From: an uncultured Roseicyclus sp.
Lineage (GTDB): Bacteria; Pseudomonadota; Alphaproteobacteria; Rhodobacterales; Rhodobacteraceae
DNA: 44,012 nucleotides
Direction: 5' to 3'
NCBI GenBank assembly: GCA_937139335.1
Contig: CAKZPN010000005.1
Location: forward strand, 1 to 44,012
Part shown: piece by piece, positions 25,896 to 36,833 of the stretch
Layout of the letters: each line of letters starts with the position of its first letter
Numbering within the stretch: position 1 is the first letter of the stretch
Made by a program: the position numbers and the translations under genes
The notes under the pieces: generated by a model
Database searches by the model: none
What the model was told of the DNA's origin: nothing
The model's input: only the letters and a program-made list of their open reading frames with translations

Positions 25896-27526
25896 CTGTG
25901 CCGCTCCAGCAGCTTGCGGACTTCTTCTACAAGATCAGCCAGCGGAACCTCGACCTGTGCCGGCTGGCTCTTCCATTCCTCCAGCGTCGCCTCTTGCGCC
26001 AGTTTCGCCCCGAGGATCAGGTCCTTGAGCTGCACCACGCCGCGCGCGGCCTCGTCCTCGCCCTGGATGACAGCGACGGGGCTGCCCCGCTTGTCGGCGT
26101 ATTTCAGCTGGTTGCCGAAGTTCTTGGGGTTGCCGAGGTAGACCTCGGCGCGGATGCCGGCGTGGCGCAGCCAAGCGGCCATGCGCTGGTAGTCGGCCAT
26201 CCGGTCGCGATCCATGACGGTGACGATGACCGGGCCTTCGGTCGTGCCGGTCAGCCGCCCCTTGGCGCGCAGCGCGGCGAGCAGGCGGTCGACGCCGATT
26301 GAGACGCCGGTGGCCGGCACTTCCTGCCCGGTGAAGCGCTTCACGAGGTCGTCGTAGCGGCCCCCGCCGGCGACGGAGCCGAACTGCCGCGGGCGGCCCT
26401 TCTCGTCGGGGATCTCGAAGGTCAGCTCCGCCTCGTAGACCGGGCCGGTGTAATAGCCGAGCCCGCGCACGACGGAGGGGTCGATGACGATGCGCCCATC
26501 GCCATACCCCGCAGCCTTTGTCAGCTCAGCAATGGTCCGAAGTTCGTTGACGCCCTGCAAACCCACGGGGGAGTTGCCGGTGATCCCTTGTAGGATATCC
26601 AGCACCCGATCGGTCCAGATTCCGTGTGCTTCAACGTCGCCAACGTGTAAATCGCGGGTTGCGTTCATCACACAGTTTCTTGCGCGATTTAGCAACTGAG
26701 CGCGCTCTTCGAAACCCTCCTCGATTGCTGCACTTGCTTCTTTGGCGAGGTGCTCTTGCGCTAGGTCGAAAGCATCGACGAATTGCATGATGATATGGAT
26801 TTGTGACTGCGAAAGCTGCGCGCCAGCAGTGAAATCGCCGCTGTCGTCCCGCCGCCCTTCGCCCAACAGCGCCTGAACGCCGGCTTTTCCCAACCTGTCA
26901 AATTTGTCGATCGCCCTCAGCACCATGCCGCGCTCGGCTTCCTTGTCGTCGCCGGACAGCCCCGCGACCTCCAGAACCCCGTTCAGAACCTTCCGGTTGT
27001 TCACCCGCACGATGTAGTCGCCGCGCTCGATGCCCACGGCCTCCAGCGTATCCGCCAGCATGCCACAGATCTCGGCGTCCGCCGCCACGGAGGGCGCCCC
27101 CACCGTATCCGCATCGCATTGGTAGAACTGCCGGAACCGCCCCGGTCCCGGCTTCTCGTTGCGCCAGACCGGGCCCATCGTGTAGCGGCGGTAGGGGCTC
27201 GGCAGATCGTTGCGGAACTGCGCCGCGACGCGGGCGAGCGGCGCGGTCATGTCGTAGCGCAGCGCGAGCCAGGGCCCGCCCTCGCCCTCGTCCTCCTGCC
27301 AGGCGAAGACGCCCTCGTTCGGGCGGTCCACGTCGGGCAGGAACTTGCCCAGCGCCTCGACGGTTTCCACGGCCGAGGTTTCCAGTGGGTCGAAGCCGTG
27401 CAGGCGGTAGACCTCTGCGATCTTTTCCAGCATCTGCTGGCGCTCGGTGACCTCGGCGCCGAAATAGTCGCGAAAGCCTTTCGGCGTCTCGGCCTTGGGG
27501 CGGGGCTGTTTCTTGTCTTTGGCCAT
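25892..27526 (-). CDS. hisS: Histidyl-tRNA synthetase
   Basis: HisS charges tRNA-His. Class II motif 2 is seen in [20 protein letters not shown], the HisA signature in [16 protein letters not shown], and motif 3 in [15 protein letters not shown]; the anticodon-binding domain fills the last ~100 residues. The start at 27526 ([15 protein letters not shown]) begins the conserved part; earlier in-frame codons run through non-coding sequence. At 544 residues the protein looks longer than typical for the family, mainly in the insertion region between motif 2 and HisA (residues ~230-340). That same part is encoded by DNA with markedly lower GC than the rest (see separate entry). Confidence 0.95.
   Translation of the reverse strand: MAKDKKQPRPKAETPKGFRDYFGAEVTERQQMLEKIAEVYRLHGFDPLETSAVETVEALGKFLPDVDRPNEGVFAWQEDEGEGGPWLALRYDMTAPLARVAAQFRNDLPSPYRRYTMGPVWRNEKPGPGRFRQFYQCDADTVGAPSVAADAEICGMLADTLEAVGIERGDYIVRVNNRKVLNGVLEVAGLSGDDKEAERGMVLRAIDKFDRLGKAGVQALLGEGRRDDSGDFTAGAQLSQSQIHIIMQFVDAFDLAQEHLAKEASAAIEEGFEERAQLLNRARNCVMNATRDLHVGDVEAHGIWTDRVLDILQGITGNSPVGLQGVNELRTIAELTKAAGYGDGRIVIDPSVVRGLGYYTGPVYEAELTFEIPDEKGRPRQFGSVAGGGRYDDLVKRFTGQEVPATGVSIGVDRLLAALRAKGRLTGTTEGPVIVTVMDRDRMADYQRMAAWLRHAGIRAEVYLGNPKNFGNQLKYADKRGSPVAVIQGEDEAARGVVQLKDLILGAKLAQEATLEEWKSQPAQVEVPLADLVEEVRKLLERHR
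26510..26840. other. Low-GC mosaic patch inside hisS
   Basis: By hand count, five consecutive 60-base lines here run at roughly 47-58% GC, while lines on both sides are near 65-70%. Codon choice changes in step (more A/T third positions). The reading frame remains intact. The patch covers residues ~229-339 of HisS, a variable insertion region. Confidence 0.7.
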
Positions 27527-27644
27527 GGCTCGGATCACGCCTCGGGTCTCGGGTCGCGCACCCTCTAGCGGAGGGGGGCGTTGACGGCAAGGCGGCGGCA
27601 AGGCACGGGGGGTGCGAAACGCGGCGTTGGAAACGGGGGCGCAG

Positions 27645-27854
27645 ATGGCGGACCGGACGGCACTGGCACTGGAAGAACGCATCGCCCACCTGGAGCGGGT
27701 GGCCGACGACCTGTCGGAGGTGGTGGCGCGGCAGGATGGCGAGATCGCGCAACTGGCTCGCCGGGTCGAGATGCTGATGAGCCGCGAGGCGGAGCGGGAA
27801 TTTGACGCCGGCGGCAGCGTACCGCTTGCCGATCAGAAGCCGCCGCACTGGTGA
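27645..27854 (+). CDS. slyX: SlyX family protein
   Basis: This small protein (~69 residues from the Met at 27645) is almost entirely a coiled coil: [20 protein letters not shown] and [12 protein letters not shown], ending in the conserved tail PPHW (PPHY in E. coli SlyX). Its function is unknown. An alternative GTG start lies 11 codons upstream; I prefer the ATG because similarity begins there. The gene is divergent from hisS with ~120 bases between. Confidence 0.85.
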   Translation: MADRTALALEERIAHLERVADDLSEVVARQDGEIAQLARRVEMLMSREAEREFDAGGSVPLADQKPPHW

Positions 27855-27859
27855 GACCG

Positions 27860-27906
27860 CCGGGGGCTCTGCCCCCGGACCCCGGAGTATTTTTAGAAGC
27901 AGAGAC
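27860..27906 (+). repeat. GC-hairpin / TATTTTT repeat element, probably acting as slyX terminator
   Basis: A perfect 8-bp hairpin (ccgggggc tct gcccccgg) is followed by ccccggagtatttttagaagcagaga. It lies just after the slyX stop, convergent with the MFS gene. The tail closely matches the motif inside xdhB at 35558-35581. The T-run lies about 11 bases from the stem, so termination may be weak. Confidence 0.7.
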
Positions 27907-27912
27907 GGTGGG

Positions 27913-29127
27913 TCAGGCAGGCTGGACCATCCCCGGGCTGCGCGGGCGCGAGCGGAGCAGGATCATCACCATGATGCCGACGTTCAGCGCGTTGAAGGCG
28001 ATGCCGTTCACGAAGGCCCATTGGTAGGAGCCGGTGAGGTCGTAGATCAGCCCCGAGAGCCAGCCGCCCAGCGCCATGCCGAGGATCGTCGCCATGATGA
28101 CGAAGCCGACGCGCGCGCCGGCCTCGCGCGCGGGCAGGTATTCGCGCACGATGATGGCGTAGGCGGGCACGATGCCACCCTGGCTGAGGCCGAAAATCAG
28201 GCTCACGATATAGAGCGGCGTGAGGCCGGTGGTGGGCAGGTAGAGCATCAGCGCCAGCATCTGCAGCGTGGAGCCTATGAGCAGCGTCAGCGCGCCGCCG
28301 AGCCGGTCGGCGAGCAGGCCCGAGACGAGGCGAGAGGCGACACCGCCGAGCAGCATGAGGCTCAGCATCTCGGCGCCGACGGCCGGGCCGTAGCCGAGGT
28401 CGGTGCAATAGGCGACGATATGGACCTGCGGCATCGACATCGCGACGCAACAGCCGATGCCGGCGGCGGCGAGAAGCCAGGTGAGGGTCCGGGTGCTGAG
28501 GCCCGCGCTGCGGGACTTCAGCGCGGCGGCGCTGTCGGAGGCCTGCAGAGCGCCCTCGGGCAGCGGCTTGCGCAGCACCCAGGTGAGTGGCAGCATGACG
28601 AGGAGCGCGCTGGCGGCGATGACCAGGTAGGCGGTGCGCCAGCCCGGTCCGGCGAGGATGTCGGCGAGGATCAACGGCCAGATCGCGCCCGACAGGTAGT
28701 TGCCCGAGGCGATGATGCCGACCGCGATGCCGCGGCGCTTCAGGAACCACTGGCTGACGTCGGCGATGAGCGGCCCGAAGCTGGTCGCGGTGCCGAAGCC
28801 GATGAAGAACTGCAGAGCCGAGAGCGTGGCGATGTTGGGCGCGAGCGCCGCCGCGCCGAAACCCAGCGCCATGAGGATTGCCGATGCCGCCAACGACAGC
28901 GCGACGCCGTAGCGGTCCACCGCGCGGCCGATCAGGAAGTTGCCGAGCGCGAAGCCGAGCATGGTCAGCGTGTAGGGGATCGCGGCATCGGCGCGGTCGA
29001 CGCCGAACTCCGCCTGCATGGCCGGCATGATGACGATGATCGCCCACATGCCCACGTTGCCGATGAGCGAGACCATCAGCGAGAGGGAAAGGCGGATCCA
29101 GGAGGCGCGGCTGTCGAGAATGGTCAT
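27913..29127 (-). CDS. Major facilitator superfamily transporter (oxalate/formate antiporter-like)
   Basis: The 404-residue protein has twelve hydrophobic segments and MFS features, among them FLIGRAVDRYGVALSLAAS after helix 2 and LVSGLLADRLGGALTLLIGS in the second half, both versions of the family loop motif. The layout resembles monocarboxylate or oxalate/formate-type carriers; the substrate is not determinable. The C-terminus is convergent with slyX and the start is 42 bases from the dnaE stop, so it may be co-transcribed with dnaE. Confidence 0.85.
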   Translation of the reverse strand: MTILDSRASWIRLSLSLMVSLIGNVGMWAIIVIMPAMQAEFGVDRADAAIPYTLTMLGFALGNFLIGRAVDRYGVALSLAASAILMALGFGAAALAPNIATLSALQFFIGFGTATSFGPLIADVSQWFLKRRGIAVGIIASGNYLSGAIWPLILADILAGPGWRTAYLVIAASALLVMLPLTWVLRKPLPEGALQASDSAAALKSRSAGLSTRTLTWLLAAAGIGCCVAMSMPQVHIVAYCTDLGYGPAVGAEMLSLMLLGGVASRLVSGLLADRLGGALTLLIGSTLQMLALMLYLPTTGLTPLYIVSLIFGLSQGGIVPAYAIIVREYLPAREAGARVGFVIMATILGMALGGWLSGLIYDLTGSYQWAFVNGIAFNALNVGIMVMILLRSRPRSPGMVQPA

Positions 29128-29169
29128 GTGCGCGGACGGTAGGGGCGCGCGCGGGGGATGGGAAGGGGG

Positions 29170-32100
29170 CTAAACCTCCTCCACCGTCACCACCCCCTCC
29201 ATCGAGCGGAGCGCGCCCTTGATCTGGGGCGAGACGGGGAACTGGTCGCCCAGAACCATCTCGACCTCGCCCGGCAGGTCGGGGTGCATCAGGCACAGGT
29301 GGATCGGGCCGCGGGCGGCGCGGGCGGCGTCCTCGGCCATGCGGGAGAGCAGCGACTGTACCGAGGCGATGCCGGTCTCGCCCTCGACAAAGACGCGCAG
29401 GCCCCGCGCCTCCGAGGCCACGGCGGCGTCGATCGGCTGCACGCCGCGGCAGAGCAGTTTCAGCTGGTCGGCCTCCAGCGTCGCCTCGACCTGCAGGATC
29501 ACGTTCATGCCGGTATCGAGATACGGGCGCGCGACCTCGAGCACGTCGGAGAAGAGCGTGACCTCGTAAAGCCCGGTCGGGTCCGAGAGCGACACGAAGG
29601 CGAAGCGGTTTCCCTTCTGCGACTTGCGCTCCTGCCGCGAGGACACGGCGCCGGCCATCTTGGCCACGAAGGCGCCGCCCTGCACCTTGCGCTCCACATC
29701 GACATAGGTTTGCACGCCCTTGCGTTTCAGCGCGGCCATGTAGTCGTCGAGTGGATGGCCCGAGAGGTAGAAACCGATGGCCTGATGCTCGCCCGCCAGC
29801 CGCTCGGCCGGCAGCCAGTCCTCGGGCGCGGGCAGGCGCGGCTCGGGCAGATCCTCGCCCGCCTCGCCGAAGAGCGATACCTGGTCCGAGGCGGCGGCGT
29901 CGTGGATCGCGGCGGAATAGGCGGTCAGCGCGTCGAGCGCGGCAAAGACGCGCGCCCGGTTGCGGTCGAGCGCGTCGAAGGCGCCGGCGCGCGTCAGCAT
30001 TTCGAGACTGCGCTTGCCGACCCGCTTCAGGTCGACGCGGCGGGCAAGGTCGAACAGCGTGGAGAACGGCCGGTCGCCGCGCCCCGCGTGGATCAGCCGC
30101 ATCGCGTCGACGCCGACGTTCTTCAGCGCGCCCAGCGCGTAGAGGATCTTGCCCTCCTCCACCGTGAAGGTCGGCGCGCAGCGGTTCACGCAAGGGGGCA
30201 CAACCTCGATCCCCAGCCGGTCGACCTCCTGCCGGTAGACGCCCAGCTTGTCGGTCAGGTGGATGTCGCAGTTCATCACCGCGGCCATGAATTCGACCGG
30301 GTGGTTCGCCTTCAGCCAGGCGGTCTGGTAGCTGACCACGGCATAGGCGGCGGCGTGCGATTTGTTGAAGCCGTAGTTGGCGAACTTGTCGAGAAGGTTC
30401 CAGACCTCCAGCGCCTTGTCGTCGTCGACGCCATTGGCCTTGGCGCCCGCGATGAACTTGGGCCGCTCAGCGTCCATCGCCTCCTGGATCTTCTTGCCCA
30501 TCGCGCGGCGCAGCAGGTCGGCGCCGCCGAGGCTATAGCCCGCCATCTCCTGCGCGATCTGCATCACCTGTTCCTGGTAGACGATGATGCCCTGCGTCTC
30601 GTCGAGGATGTGGTCGATCGTCGGATGCAGCCGGTCGCGGGCCGAGATGCTGTTCTTCACCTCGCAGTATTTGGGAATGTTCTCCATCGGGCCGGGCCGG
30701 TAGAGCGCGACCAGCGCCACGATATCCTCGATTGCGGTGGGCTTCATGCGCCGGAGCGCGTCCATCATGCCCGAGCTTTCCACCTGGAACACCGCGACAG
30801 TCTTGGCGGAGGCGTAGAGCGCGTAGGTCTTCGGGTCGTCGAGCGGGATCGCGTTGATCTGGTTCTCGGTCCCGTCCTCGGGGTCATAGAGGCGGGTGCC
30901 GTCCGGCCCCTCGTGCAACTGGCGACCGCTCGCGTGGATCAGCTCGATCGCGTTCTGCACCACCGTCAGGGTCTTGAGGCCGAGGAAGTCGAACTTCACC
31001 AGCCCCGCCGGCTCCACCCATTTCATGTTGAACTGCGTCGCCGGCATGTCCGAACGCGGGTCGCGGTAGAGCGGCACCAGCTCGTCCAGCGGGCGGTCCC
31101 CGATCACGACGCCCGCCGCGTGGGTCGAGGCATTGCGCAGCAGCCCCTCGATCTTCTCGGCATAGTCGAACAGGCGACGCACCGGGTTGGTGCGCCCCTC
31201 GCGGCGGTCCTGGTCGCTCTCGCGCATCTCGTCGCGGATGCGTTCCTCCTGCGCGACCGCCTGCGAGATGCTGACCGGCTTCACGCCCTCCACCGGGATC
31301 ATCTTGGAAAGGCGGTCCACCTGCATGAACGGCATCTGCAGCACGCGACCCACGTCGCGGACGGCGGCCTTGGACAGGAGCGCGCCGAAGGTGATGATCT
31401 GGCCCACCCGGTCGCGGCCGTATTTCTCCTGCACGTAGCGGATCACCTCTTCGCGGCGGTCCATGCAGAAGTCGATGTCGAAGTCCGGCATCGACACCCG
31501 CTCGGGGTTCAGGAACCGCTCGAACAGGAGGCTGTAGCGCAGCGGGTCAAGGTCGGTGATGGTGAGCGCGTAGGCGACAAGGCTGCCCGCGCCCGAGCCG
31601 CGACCGGGGCCGACGGGAATGCCCTCATCCTTGGCCCATTTGATGAAATCGGCCACGATCAGGAAGTAGCCGGGAAAGCCCATCCCCTCGATGATGCCGA
31701 GCTCGAAGTCGAGCCGCGCCTCGTACTCCGCCACCGAGGCCGCATGCGGGATGACCGCCAGCCGCTCCTTCAGACCGGCGCGGGCCTGGCGGCGCAACTC
31801 CTCCACCTCGTCCTCGGCGAAGCGCGGCAGGATCGGGTCGTGGGTGCGGGCGCGGTAGGCGCAGCGGCGCGCGATCTCGACGGTGTTCTCCAGCGCCTCG
31901 GGCAGGTCGGCGAACAGCGCCGCCATCTCCTCGGGCGACTTGAAGTGGTGCTGGGGCGTCAGGCGGCGGCGCGGTTCGGACTGGTCGACATAGGCACCCT
32001 GAGCGATGCAGATCAGCGCGTCATGCGCCTCGTACATCGCGGGCTTGGGAAAATAGACGTCGTTGGTCGCGACAAGTGGCAGATCGCGCGCATAGGCCAG

Positions 32101-32688
32101 TTCGACCGAAGGGCGCTCGGTCAGCCGCTCGGCCTCGGGCGCGCCGCCCTCGCCGGGGTGACGCTGCAACTCGATGTAGAGCCGGTCGGCGTAGATCGCG
32201 GAGAGCCGCGACAGCAGCGCCTCGGCCTTGGCCCTGTTGCCAGTCTGGAGCAGCCGGCCGAGCGGCCCGTCCGGCCCTCCGGTCAGGCAGATCAGCCCCG
32301 CGCCATGCTGCGCCAGTTCGTCCAGCGTGACATGCGGCAGCGTCCCGTCGCCGCGCAGGTAGAGCGCGGAGTTCAGCTTCATCAGGTTCTCGTAGCCCTG
32401 ACGGTCCTGCACCAGCAGCACCAGCGGCGCGCAGGGCACAGGCCGCTCGCCGGGGCGTACCGGGTCGTAGTCGACATCGATCTGGCACCCAAGGATAGGC
32501 TGCACGCCGGCCTTGGCGGCGGTCTCCGAAAACTCCAGCGCGCAGAACATGTTGTTGGTGTCGGTCACGGCGACGGCAGGCATGCCGGCCTCGGCCACCA
32601 GCCCCGGCAGTTTCTTCACCCGCATGGCACCTTCCAGCAGCGAGTATTCGGTGTGCAGGCGGAGGTGGATGAATCGGGGGCTGGCCAT
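29170..32688 (-). CDS. dnaE: DNA polymerase III alpha subunit
   Basis: DnaE is the replicative polymerase. The 1172-residue protein opens with the PHP domain ([19 protein letters not shown]), has the catalytic PDFDIDFC segment at about residues 400-407 and further polymerase motifs ([28 protein letters not shown] sequence as [12 protein letters not shown]), a helix-hairpin-helix region ([14 protein letters not shown]), and the C-terminal OB-fold with the beta-clamp and tau-binding part. The length fits DnaE1 rather than DnaE2/ImuC, which is shorter. A long open frame on the opposite strand is a codon-bias artefact. Confidence 0.97.
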   Translation of the reverse strand: MASPRFIHLRLHTEYSLLEGAMRVKKLPGLVAEAGMPAVAVTDTNNMFCALEFSETAAKAGVQPILGCQIDVDYDPVRPGERPVPCAPLVLLVQDRQGYENLMKLNSALYLRGDGTLPHVTLDELAQHGAGLICLTGGPDGPLGRLLQTGNRAKAEALLSRLSAIYADRLYIELQRHPGEGGAPEAERLTERPSVELAYARDLPLVATNDVYFPKPAMYEAHDALICIAQGAYVDQSEPRRRLTPQHHFKSPEEMAALFADLPEALENTVEIARRCAYRARTHDPILPRFAEDEVEELRRQARAGLKERLAVIPHAASVAEYEARLDFELGIIEGMGFPGYFLIVADFIKWAKDEGIPVGPGRGSGAGSLVAYALTITDLDPLRYSLLFERFLNPERVSMPDFDIDFCMDRREEVIRYVQEKYGRDRVGQIITFGALLSKAAVRDVGRVLQMPFMQVDRLSKMIPVEGVKPVSISQAVAQEERIRDEMRESDQDRREGRTNPVRRLFDYAEKIEGLLRNASTHAAGVVIGDRPLDELVPLYRDPRSDMPATQFNMKWVEPAGLVKFDFLGLKTLTVVQNAIELIHASGRQLHEGPDGTRLYDPEDGTENQINAIPLDDPKTYALYASAKTVAVFQVESSGMMDALRRMKPTAIEDIVALVALYRPGPMENIPKYCEVKNSISARDRLHPTIDHILDETQGIIVYQEQVMQIAQEMAGYSLGGADLLRRAMGKKIQEAMDAERPKFIAGAKANGVDDDKALEVWNLLDKFANYGFNKSHAAAYAVVSYQTAWLKANHPVEFMAAVMNCDIHLTDKLGVYRQEVDRLGIEVVPPCVNRCAPTFTVEEGKILYALGALKNVGVDAMRLIHAGRGDRPFSTLFDLARRVDLKRVGKRSLEMLTRAGAFDALDRNRARVFAALDALTAYSAAIHDAAASDQVSLFGEAGEDLPEPRLPAPEDWLPAERLAGEHQAIGFYLSGHPLDDYMAALKRKGVQTYVDVERKVQGGAFVAKMAGAVSSRQERKSQKGNRFAFVSLSDPTGLYEVTLFSDVLEVARPYLDTGMNVILQVEATLEADQLKLLCRGVQPIDAAVASEARGLRVFVEGETGIASVQSLLSRMAEDAARAARGPIHLCLMHPDLPGEVEMVLGDQFPVSPQIKGALRSMEGVVTVEEV

Positions 32689-32866
32689 CCGCTGACGCTA
32701 GCCGAGCGCGGCGGCCAAGGAAACCGCGAACCCCATCATCTGGTGGTCCAGCCTGTGGAAAACCCGAGCGCTGGGGGCGGCGGCCCTGCGACGACGCCAG
32801 ACCGCAACGCGAGACTGCCGCGAAATACGCCATCTGCCCGCGTGCAGGGCGCATGCGCTGGCTTCC

Positions 32867-32891
32867 GGGCTTGCAATGTTGCGGCAAGCCC
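32867..32891. promoter_or_regulatory. 8-bp perfect inverted repeat in the dnaE-xdhA intergenic region
   Basis: gggcttgc and gcaagccc flank a 9-base spacer, followed on the plus strand by gatttt. The 306-base gap between divergent dnaE and xdhA otherwise shows no gene. The repeat may be an operator or an attenuator upstream of the xdh operon; its distance to the xdhA ATG is about 100 bases. Confidence 0.4.
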
Positions 32892-32994
32892 GATTTTCTA
32901 TCGTTCGGTCAAACAGGGTAACGGGGCCGCGCTCTACGCCGCATCGGGCGCCGGACGACCTCCCCGACATTGGTATCGCGGCGGGCAGTTTCTC

Positions 32995-34392
32995 ATGGGC
33001 ATCCGGTTTCTTCTGAACGGGGAACCTCAAGATGTGTCGGTGTCCCCGACCGTCACGCTGCTGGACTGGCTGCGCGAGACGCGGCACCTGACCGGCACCA
33101 AGGAGGGCTGCAACGAGGGCGATTGCGGCGCCTGCACGGTGATGGTGACGGACCCCGACGGGACCGCGCGGGCGCTGAACGCCTGCATCCTGTTCCTGCC
33201 GCAACTCGACGGCCGCGCTGTGCGGACGGTGGAGGGAATTGCCGGGCCGGACTGCACGCTGCACCCGGTGCAGCGGGCGATGGTGAACCATCATGGGTCG
33301 CAGTGCGGGTTCTGCACGCCGGGGTTCATCGTCTCGATGGCTGTCGCGCATCGGAACGGGCGGCGCGACCATGACGATCAGCTGGCCGGCAACCTCTGCC
33401 GCTGCACCGGCTACGCGCCGATCGTCCGCGCCGCCGAGGCGGCGGCCGACGCGGCCGTGCCGGCATGGATGCGCGCAGATGCCGAGGCGCTGGCGCGCGG
33501 GGCGGTGGGCGAACCCGCGGCCGGGCCGCGGGACCGCCCACCCTACATCCCGACATCCGCGGATGCGCTCGCGGCCTGGTACGCGGCGAACCCCGAGGCG
33601 ACCCTGATTGCGGGGGCGACGGACGTGGGGCTCTGGGTCACGAAGGGGCTGCGCGACCTCGCACCTGTCGCATTCCTGAACCAATGTAGCGATCTGAAAG
33701 GGATCGTCGCGGATAGCGAAACGATCCGCGTCGGCGCGATGACCTCCGTGGCCGAATTCGGCGCGTTCATCGCCGACCGGCACCCGTCCTTGGCCGAGCT
33801 GATCCGCCGCTACGGCTCGGTGCAGGTCCGCAACGCCGCGACGATCGGCGGCAACATCGCCAATGGCTCGCCCATCGGGGACAGCCCGCCGGCGCTGATC
33901 GCGCTCGGCGCGACGCTGCACCTGCGCAAGGGAGACGCGCGGCGCAGCCTGCCGCTGGAGGAGTTCTTTCTCGACTACGGCAAGCAGGACCGCGCGCCTG
34001 GGGAGTTCGTGGAGGCGGTCAGCTTCCCGGTCCAGCCCGACACTCTGGCCTGCTACAAGCTGTCGAAACGCTTTGACCAGGACATCTCGGCGGTCTGCGG
34101 CTGTTTCAACGTGAGTGTTGAGGACGGCGTGGTGACGGCGGCGCGGATCGCCTTTGGCGGCATGGCGGGGGTGCCGAAACGCGCTGGAGCGGTCGAGGCG
34201 GCGCTGGTCGGCCTGCCTTGGAGCGAAGCGGGTGTTATGAAAGCGCAGGCTGCCTTGGCCGATGACTTCCAGCCGCTGAGCGACATGCGCGCCTCCGCCG
34301 CCTACCGGATGCGCGCGGCGGAAGGCATGCTGATGCGGTATTTCCACGAGCAGGCGGGCAGTGCGACCGACGTGCTGGCGGTGCGGGCATGA
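32995..34392 (+). CDS. xdhA: Xanthine dehydrogenase small subunit (2Fe-2S and FAD)
   Basis: XdhA carries two [2Fe-2S] clusters and FAD of the enzyme that oxidises hypoxanthine and xanthine to urate. The N-terminal cluster motif is [13 protein letters not shown]; the second is CGFCTPGF with CRCTGY. The FAD domain follows, with [12 protein letters not shown] and [20 protein letters not shown], then a CO-dehydrogenase flavoprotein C-terminal domain. The length of 465 residues is normal. The ATG at 32995 begins the protein; the frame is open for kilobases upstream only because it is antisense to dnaE. It overlaps xdhB as ATGA. Confidence 0.96.
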   Translation: MGIRFLLNGEPQDVSVSPTVTLLDWLRETRHLTGTKEGCNEGDCGACTVMVTDPDGTARALNACILFLPQLDGRAVRTVEGIAGPDCTLHPVQRAMVNHHGSQCGFCTPGFIVSMAVAHRNGRRDHDDQLAGNLCRCTGYAPIVRAAEAAADAAVPAWMRADAEALARGAVGEPAAGPRDRPPYIPTSADALAAWYAANPEATLIAGATDVGLWVTKGLRDLAPVAFLNQCSDLKGIVADSETIRVGAMTSVAEFGAFIADRHPSLAELIRRYGSVQVRNAATIGGNIANGSPIGDSPPALIALGATLHLRKGDARRSLPLEEFFLDYGKQDRAPGEFVEAVSFPVQPDTLACYKLSKRFDQDISAVCGCFNVSVEDGVVTAARIAFGGMAGVPKRAGAVEAALVGLPWSEAGVMKAQAALADDFQPLSDMRASAAYRMRAAEGMLMRYFHEQAGSATDVLAVRA

Positions 34393-36833
34393 GCGTCGCG
34401 AAGCCCCTGCCCCATGACGCCGCCGCGCTGCACGTGACGGGCGCCGCGCGCTATGTGGACGACATCCCGGTGCCCGGCGATTGCGTCCACCTCGCCTTCG
34501 GCCTCGCGACCATCGCGCGGGGGCGGATCACGGCGATGGACCTTGCGCCCGTGCGCGCCGCCGCCGGTGTCGTCGCGGTGCTGTCGGGTGAAGATTTCGA
34601 CGTGATCCCGGACTGTTCGCCCTCGGCACATGACGAGCCGCTGCTGAGCGATGGTAGGGTCCACTACGTCGGGCAGCCGATCTTCCTCGTCGTCGCCGAA
34701 AGCCACCTCGCCGCGCGCAAGGCCGCGGCGCTGGCGAAAGTGGAGTATGCCGAGGACACGCCGATCCTGAGCGTGGAGGAGGCGCTGGCAGCCGGCTCGA
34801 TCTTCGAGGACGGGCCGCGGATCTACGGCAAGGGCGACATCGAGGCCGCGCTGGCCTCTGCCCCGCACCGCGTCGAGGGGCGCATCGAGGTCGGCGCGCA
34901 GGAGCATTTCTACCTCGAGGGCCAGAGCGCGCTGGCGCTGCCGCAGGAAGGCGGCGACATGATCGTCCATTCCTCGAGCCAGCACCCGACCGAGATCCAG
35001 CACAAGGTCGCGGACGCGCTGGGCCGGCCGATGCACGCGGTCCGGGTCGAGGTGCGGCGCATGGGCGGCGGCTTCGGCGGCAAGGAAAGCCAGGGCAACC
35101 ACCTTGCCATCGCCTGCGCGGTGGCCGCCGCGCGCACCGGGCGGCCCGCCAAGATGCGCTACGACCGCGACGACGATTTCCTCGTGACCGGCAAGCGCCA
35201 CGACATCCGCGTCGACTACCGAGCGGGCTTCGACGATGACGGGCGGCTCACCGGCGTCGACTTCACCCATTACATGCGCTGCGGCTGGTCGATGGACCTT
35301 TCCCTGCCCGTGGCCGACCGCGCCATGCTGCACGCCGACAACGCCTATGACCTGCCGGCCGCCCGCATCACCTCGCACCGGCTGAAGACCAACCACCAGA
35401 GCGCCACCGCCTTTCGCGGCTTCGGCGGGCCTCAGGGGATGGTCGGGATCGAGCGGGTGATGGACCACATCGCACATACGCTGGGCCGCGATCCCTTGAA
35501 GGTGCGGCGGGTGAATTATTACCCGGAGGCGCGGGTTGAGAGTGCGGGAGCCTCCGGCCGGGATATTTTTGAAACAGAGAAGGGCCATCGGCTGGAGACG
35601 GCGGACCTGGCCGGGCGCGGGTCCGTGAAGGTCGCGGACGGGACGGGGCGCGGCGCGCGGTTCGGGGGAGCGCATTCGCAGAAGCCGGTGCCGAGCCGCG
35701 AGGGGCTGACGCCCTACGGCATGGCGGTCGAGGATTTCATCCTCGGCGGGTTGACCGCGCAACTGGCCGAGAGCTGCGATTATGCCGGGCGGCGGGCGGC
35801 GATTGCGGGTTGGAACGCGAAGGAGCCGGTGCTGAAGCGCGGCCTCGCGCTGACGCCGGTGAAGTTCGGCATCTCCTTCACGCTCACGCATCTGAACCAG
35901 GCGGGCGCGCTGGTGCATGTCTACCAGGATGGCTCCATCCACATGAACCACGGCGGCACCGAGATGGGACAGGGGTTGTTCCAGAAGGTGGCGCAGGTGG
36001 CCGCAAGCCGCTTCGGCGTGGGGGTCGAGCGGGTGAAGATCACCGCGACGGACACCGGCAAGGTGCCGAACACCTCGGCCACGGCGGCGAGTTCCGGAAG
36101 CGATCTCAACGGGATGGCGGTGAAGGCCGCCTGCGACACGATCCGCGAGCGGATCGCGGAGGTGGTCGCGCCCGAGCTGCAGGCGGAGCCGTCGCAGGTG
36201 GTGTTCGAGGGCGGGATGGTCCGTGCGAACGGGGCGGAGATGGCCTTCGAGGACGCGGTGACGCGGACCTACATGGCGCGCGTCAGCCTGAGCGCCACGG
36301 GCTTCTACGCCACGCCCAAGATCGAGTGGGACCGGATCGCGGGCAAGGGCCGGCCGTTCTTCTACTTCGCCTATGGCGCGGCCTGTTCCGAGGTGGTGAT
36401 CGACACGCTGACCGGCGAGAACCGCATCCTGCGCACCGACATCCTGCACGATTGCGGCGCGTCGCTGAACCCGGCGCTGGACATCGGCCAGATCGAGGGC
36501 GGTTTCGTGCAGGGCGCGGGCTGGCTCACGACCGAGGACCTGGTCTGGGACGGCAAGGGGCGGCTCAGGACCCATGCGCCCTCGACCTACAAGATCCCGG
36601 CCTGTTCGGACCGGCCGCCGGTGTTCAACGTCGCGCTCTGGGACGGGGCGAACCGGGAGGAGACGATCTACCGCTCCAAGGCGGTGGGGGAGCCACCGCT
36701 GATGCTGGGGATCTCGGTGCTGATGGCGCTGAGCGATGCCTGCGCAGCCTGCGGGCCCGCCTACCCCGATCTGCAGGCGCCCGCCACGCCCGAGGCGGTG
36801 CTGGCTGCCGTCGACCGGGCGCGCGGGGCATGA
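34389..36833 (+). CDS. xdhB: Xanthine dehydrogenase large subunit (molybdopterin)
   Basis: XdhB binds the molybdenum cofactor and the purine. Key motifs are present: [37 protein letters not shown], and the catalytic Glu768 in GEPPLMLG. At 814 residues the protein is some 35-40 residues longer than the ~777 I recall for Rhodobacter XdhB. The surplus lies between [12 protein letters not shown] and [13 protein letters not shown] (residues ~380-437), an Arg/Gly-rich stretch that carries an intergenic repeat motif (see separate entry). The insertion keeps the frame and touches no cofactor motif. The gene overlaps xdhA and xdhC as ATGA. Confidence 0.95.
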   Translation: MSVAKPLPHDAAALHVTGAARYVDDIPVPGDCVHLAFGLATIARGRITAMDLAPVRAAAGVVAVLSGEDFDVIPDCSPSAHDEPLLSDGRVHYVGQPIFLVVAESHLAARKAAALAKVEYAEDTPILSVEEALAAGSIFEDGPRIYGKGDIEAALASAPHRVEGRIEVGAQEHFYLEGQSALALPQEGGDMIVHSSSQHPTEIQHKVADALGRPMHAVRVEVRRMGGGFGGKESQGNHLAIACAVAAARTGRPAKMRYDRDDDFLVTGKRHDIRVDYRAGFDDDGRLTGVDFTHYMRCGWSMDLSLPVADRAMLHADNAYDLPAARITSHRLKTNHQSATAFRGFGGPQGMVGIERVMDHIAHTLGRDPLKVRRVNYYPEARVESAGASGRDIFETEKGHRLETADLAGRGSVKVADGTGRGARFGGAHSQKPVPSREGLTPYGMAVEDFILGGLTAQLAESCDYAGRRAAIAGWNAKEPVLKRGLALTPVKFGISFTLTHLNQAGALVHVYQDGSIHMNHGGTEMGQGLFQKVAQVAASRFGVGVERVKITATDTGKVPNTSATAASSGSDLNGMAVKAACDTIRERIAEVVAPELQAEPSQVVFEGGMVRANGAEMAFEDAVTRTYMARVSLSATGFYATPKIEWDRIAGKGRPFFYFAYGAACSEVVIDTLTGENRILRTDILHDCGASLNPALDIGQIEGGFVQGAGWLTTEDLVWDGKGRLRTHAPSTYKIPACSDRPPVFNVALWDGANREETIYRSKAVGEPPLMLGISVLMALSDACAACGPAYPDLQAPATPEAVLAAVDRARGA
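35528..35700 (+). repeat. In-frame insertion in xdhB carrying the TATTTTT repeat motif
   Basis: Between two well-conserved parts of XdhB lies a ~58-codon stretch. Its first part, ccggccgggatatttttgaa followed by acagagaagg (35554-35584), matches the tail of the intergenic element after slyX almost base for base. The remainder (35585-35700) encodes low-complexity Gly/Arg/Ala residues. A weak GC-rich inverted repeat lies just before the motif. Confidence 0.65.

Noticed and set aside
29158..32994. Plus-strand open frame of more than 1200 codons before xdhA
   Set aside because: It is antisense to dnaE, rich in Arg/His/Gly/Ala with no domain, and only continues into xdhA because high-GC codon bias removes stops in that frame. 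The xdhA start at 32995 is clear.
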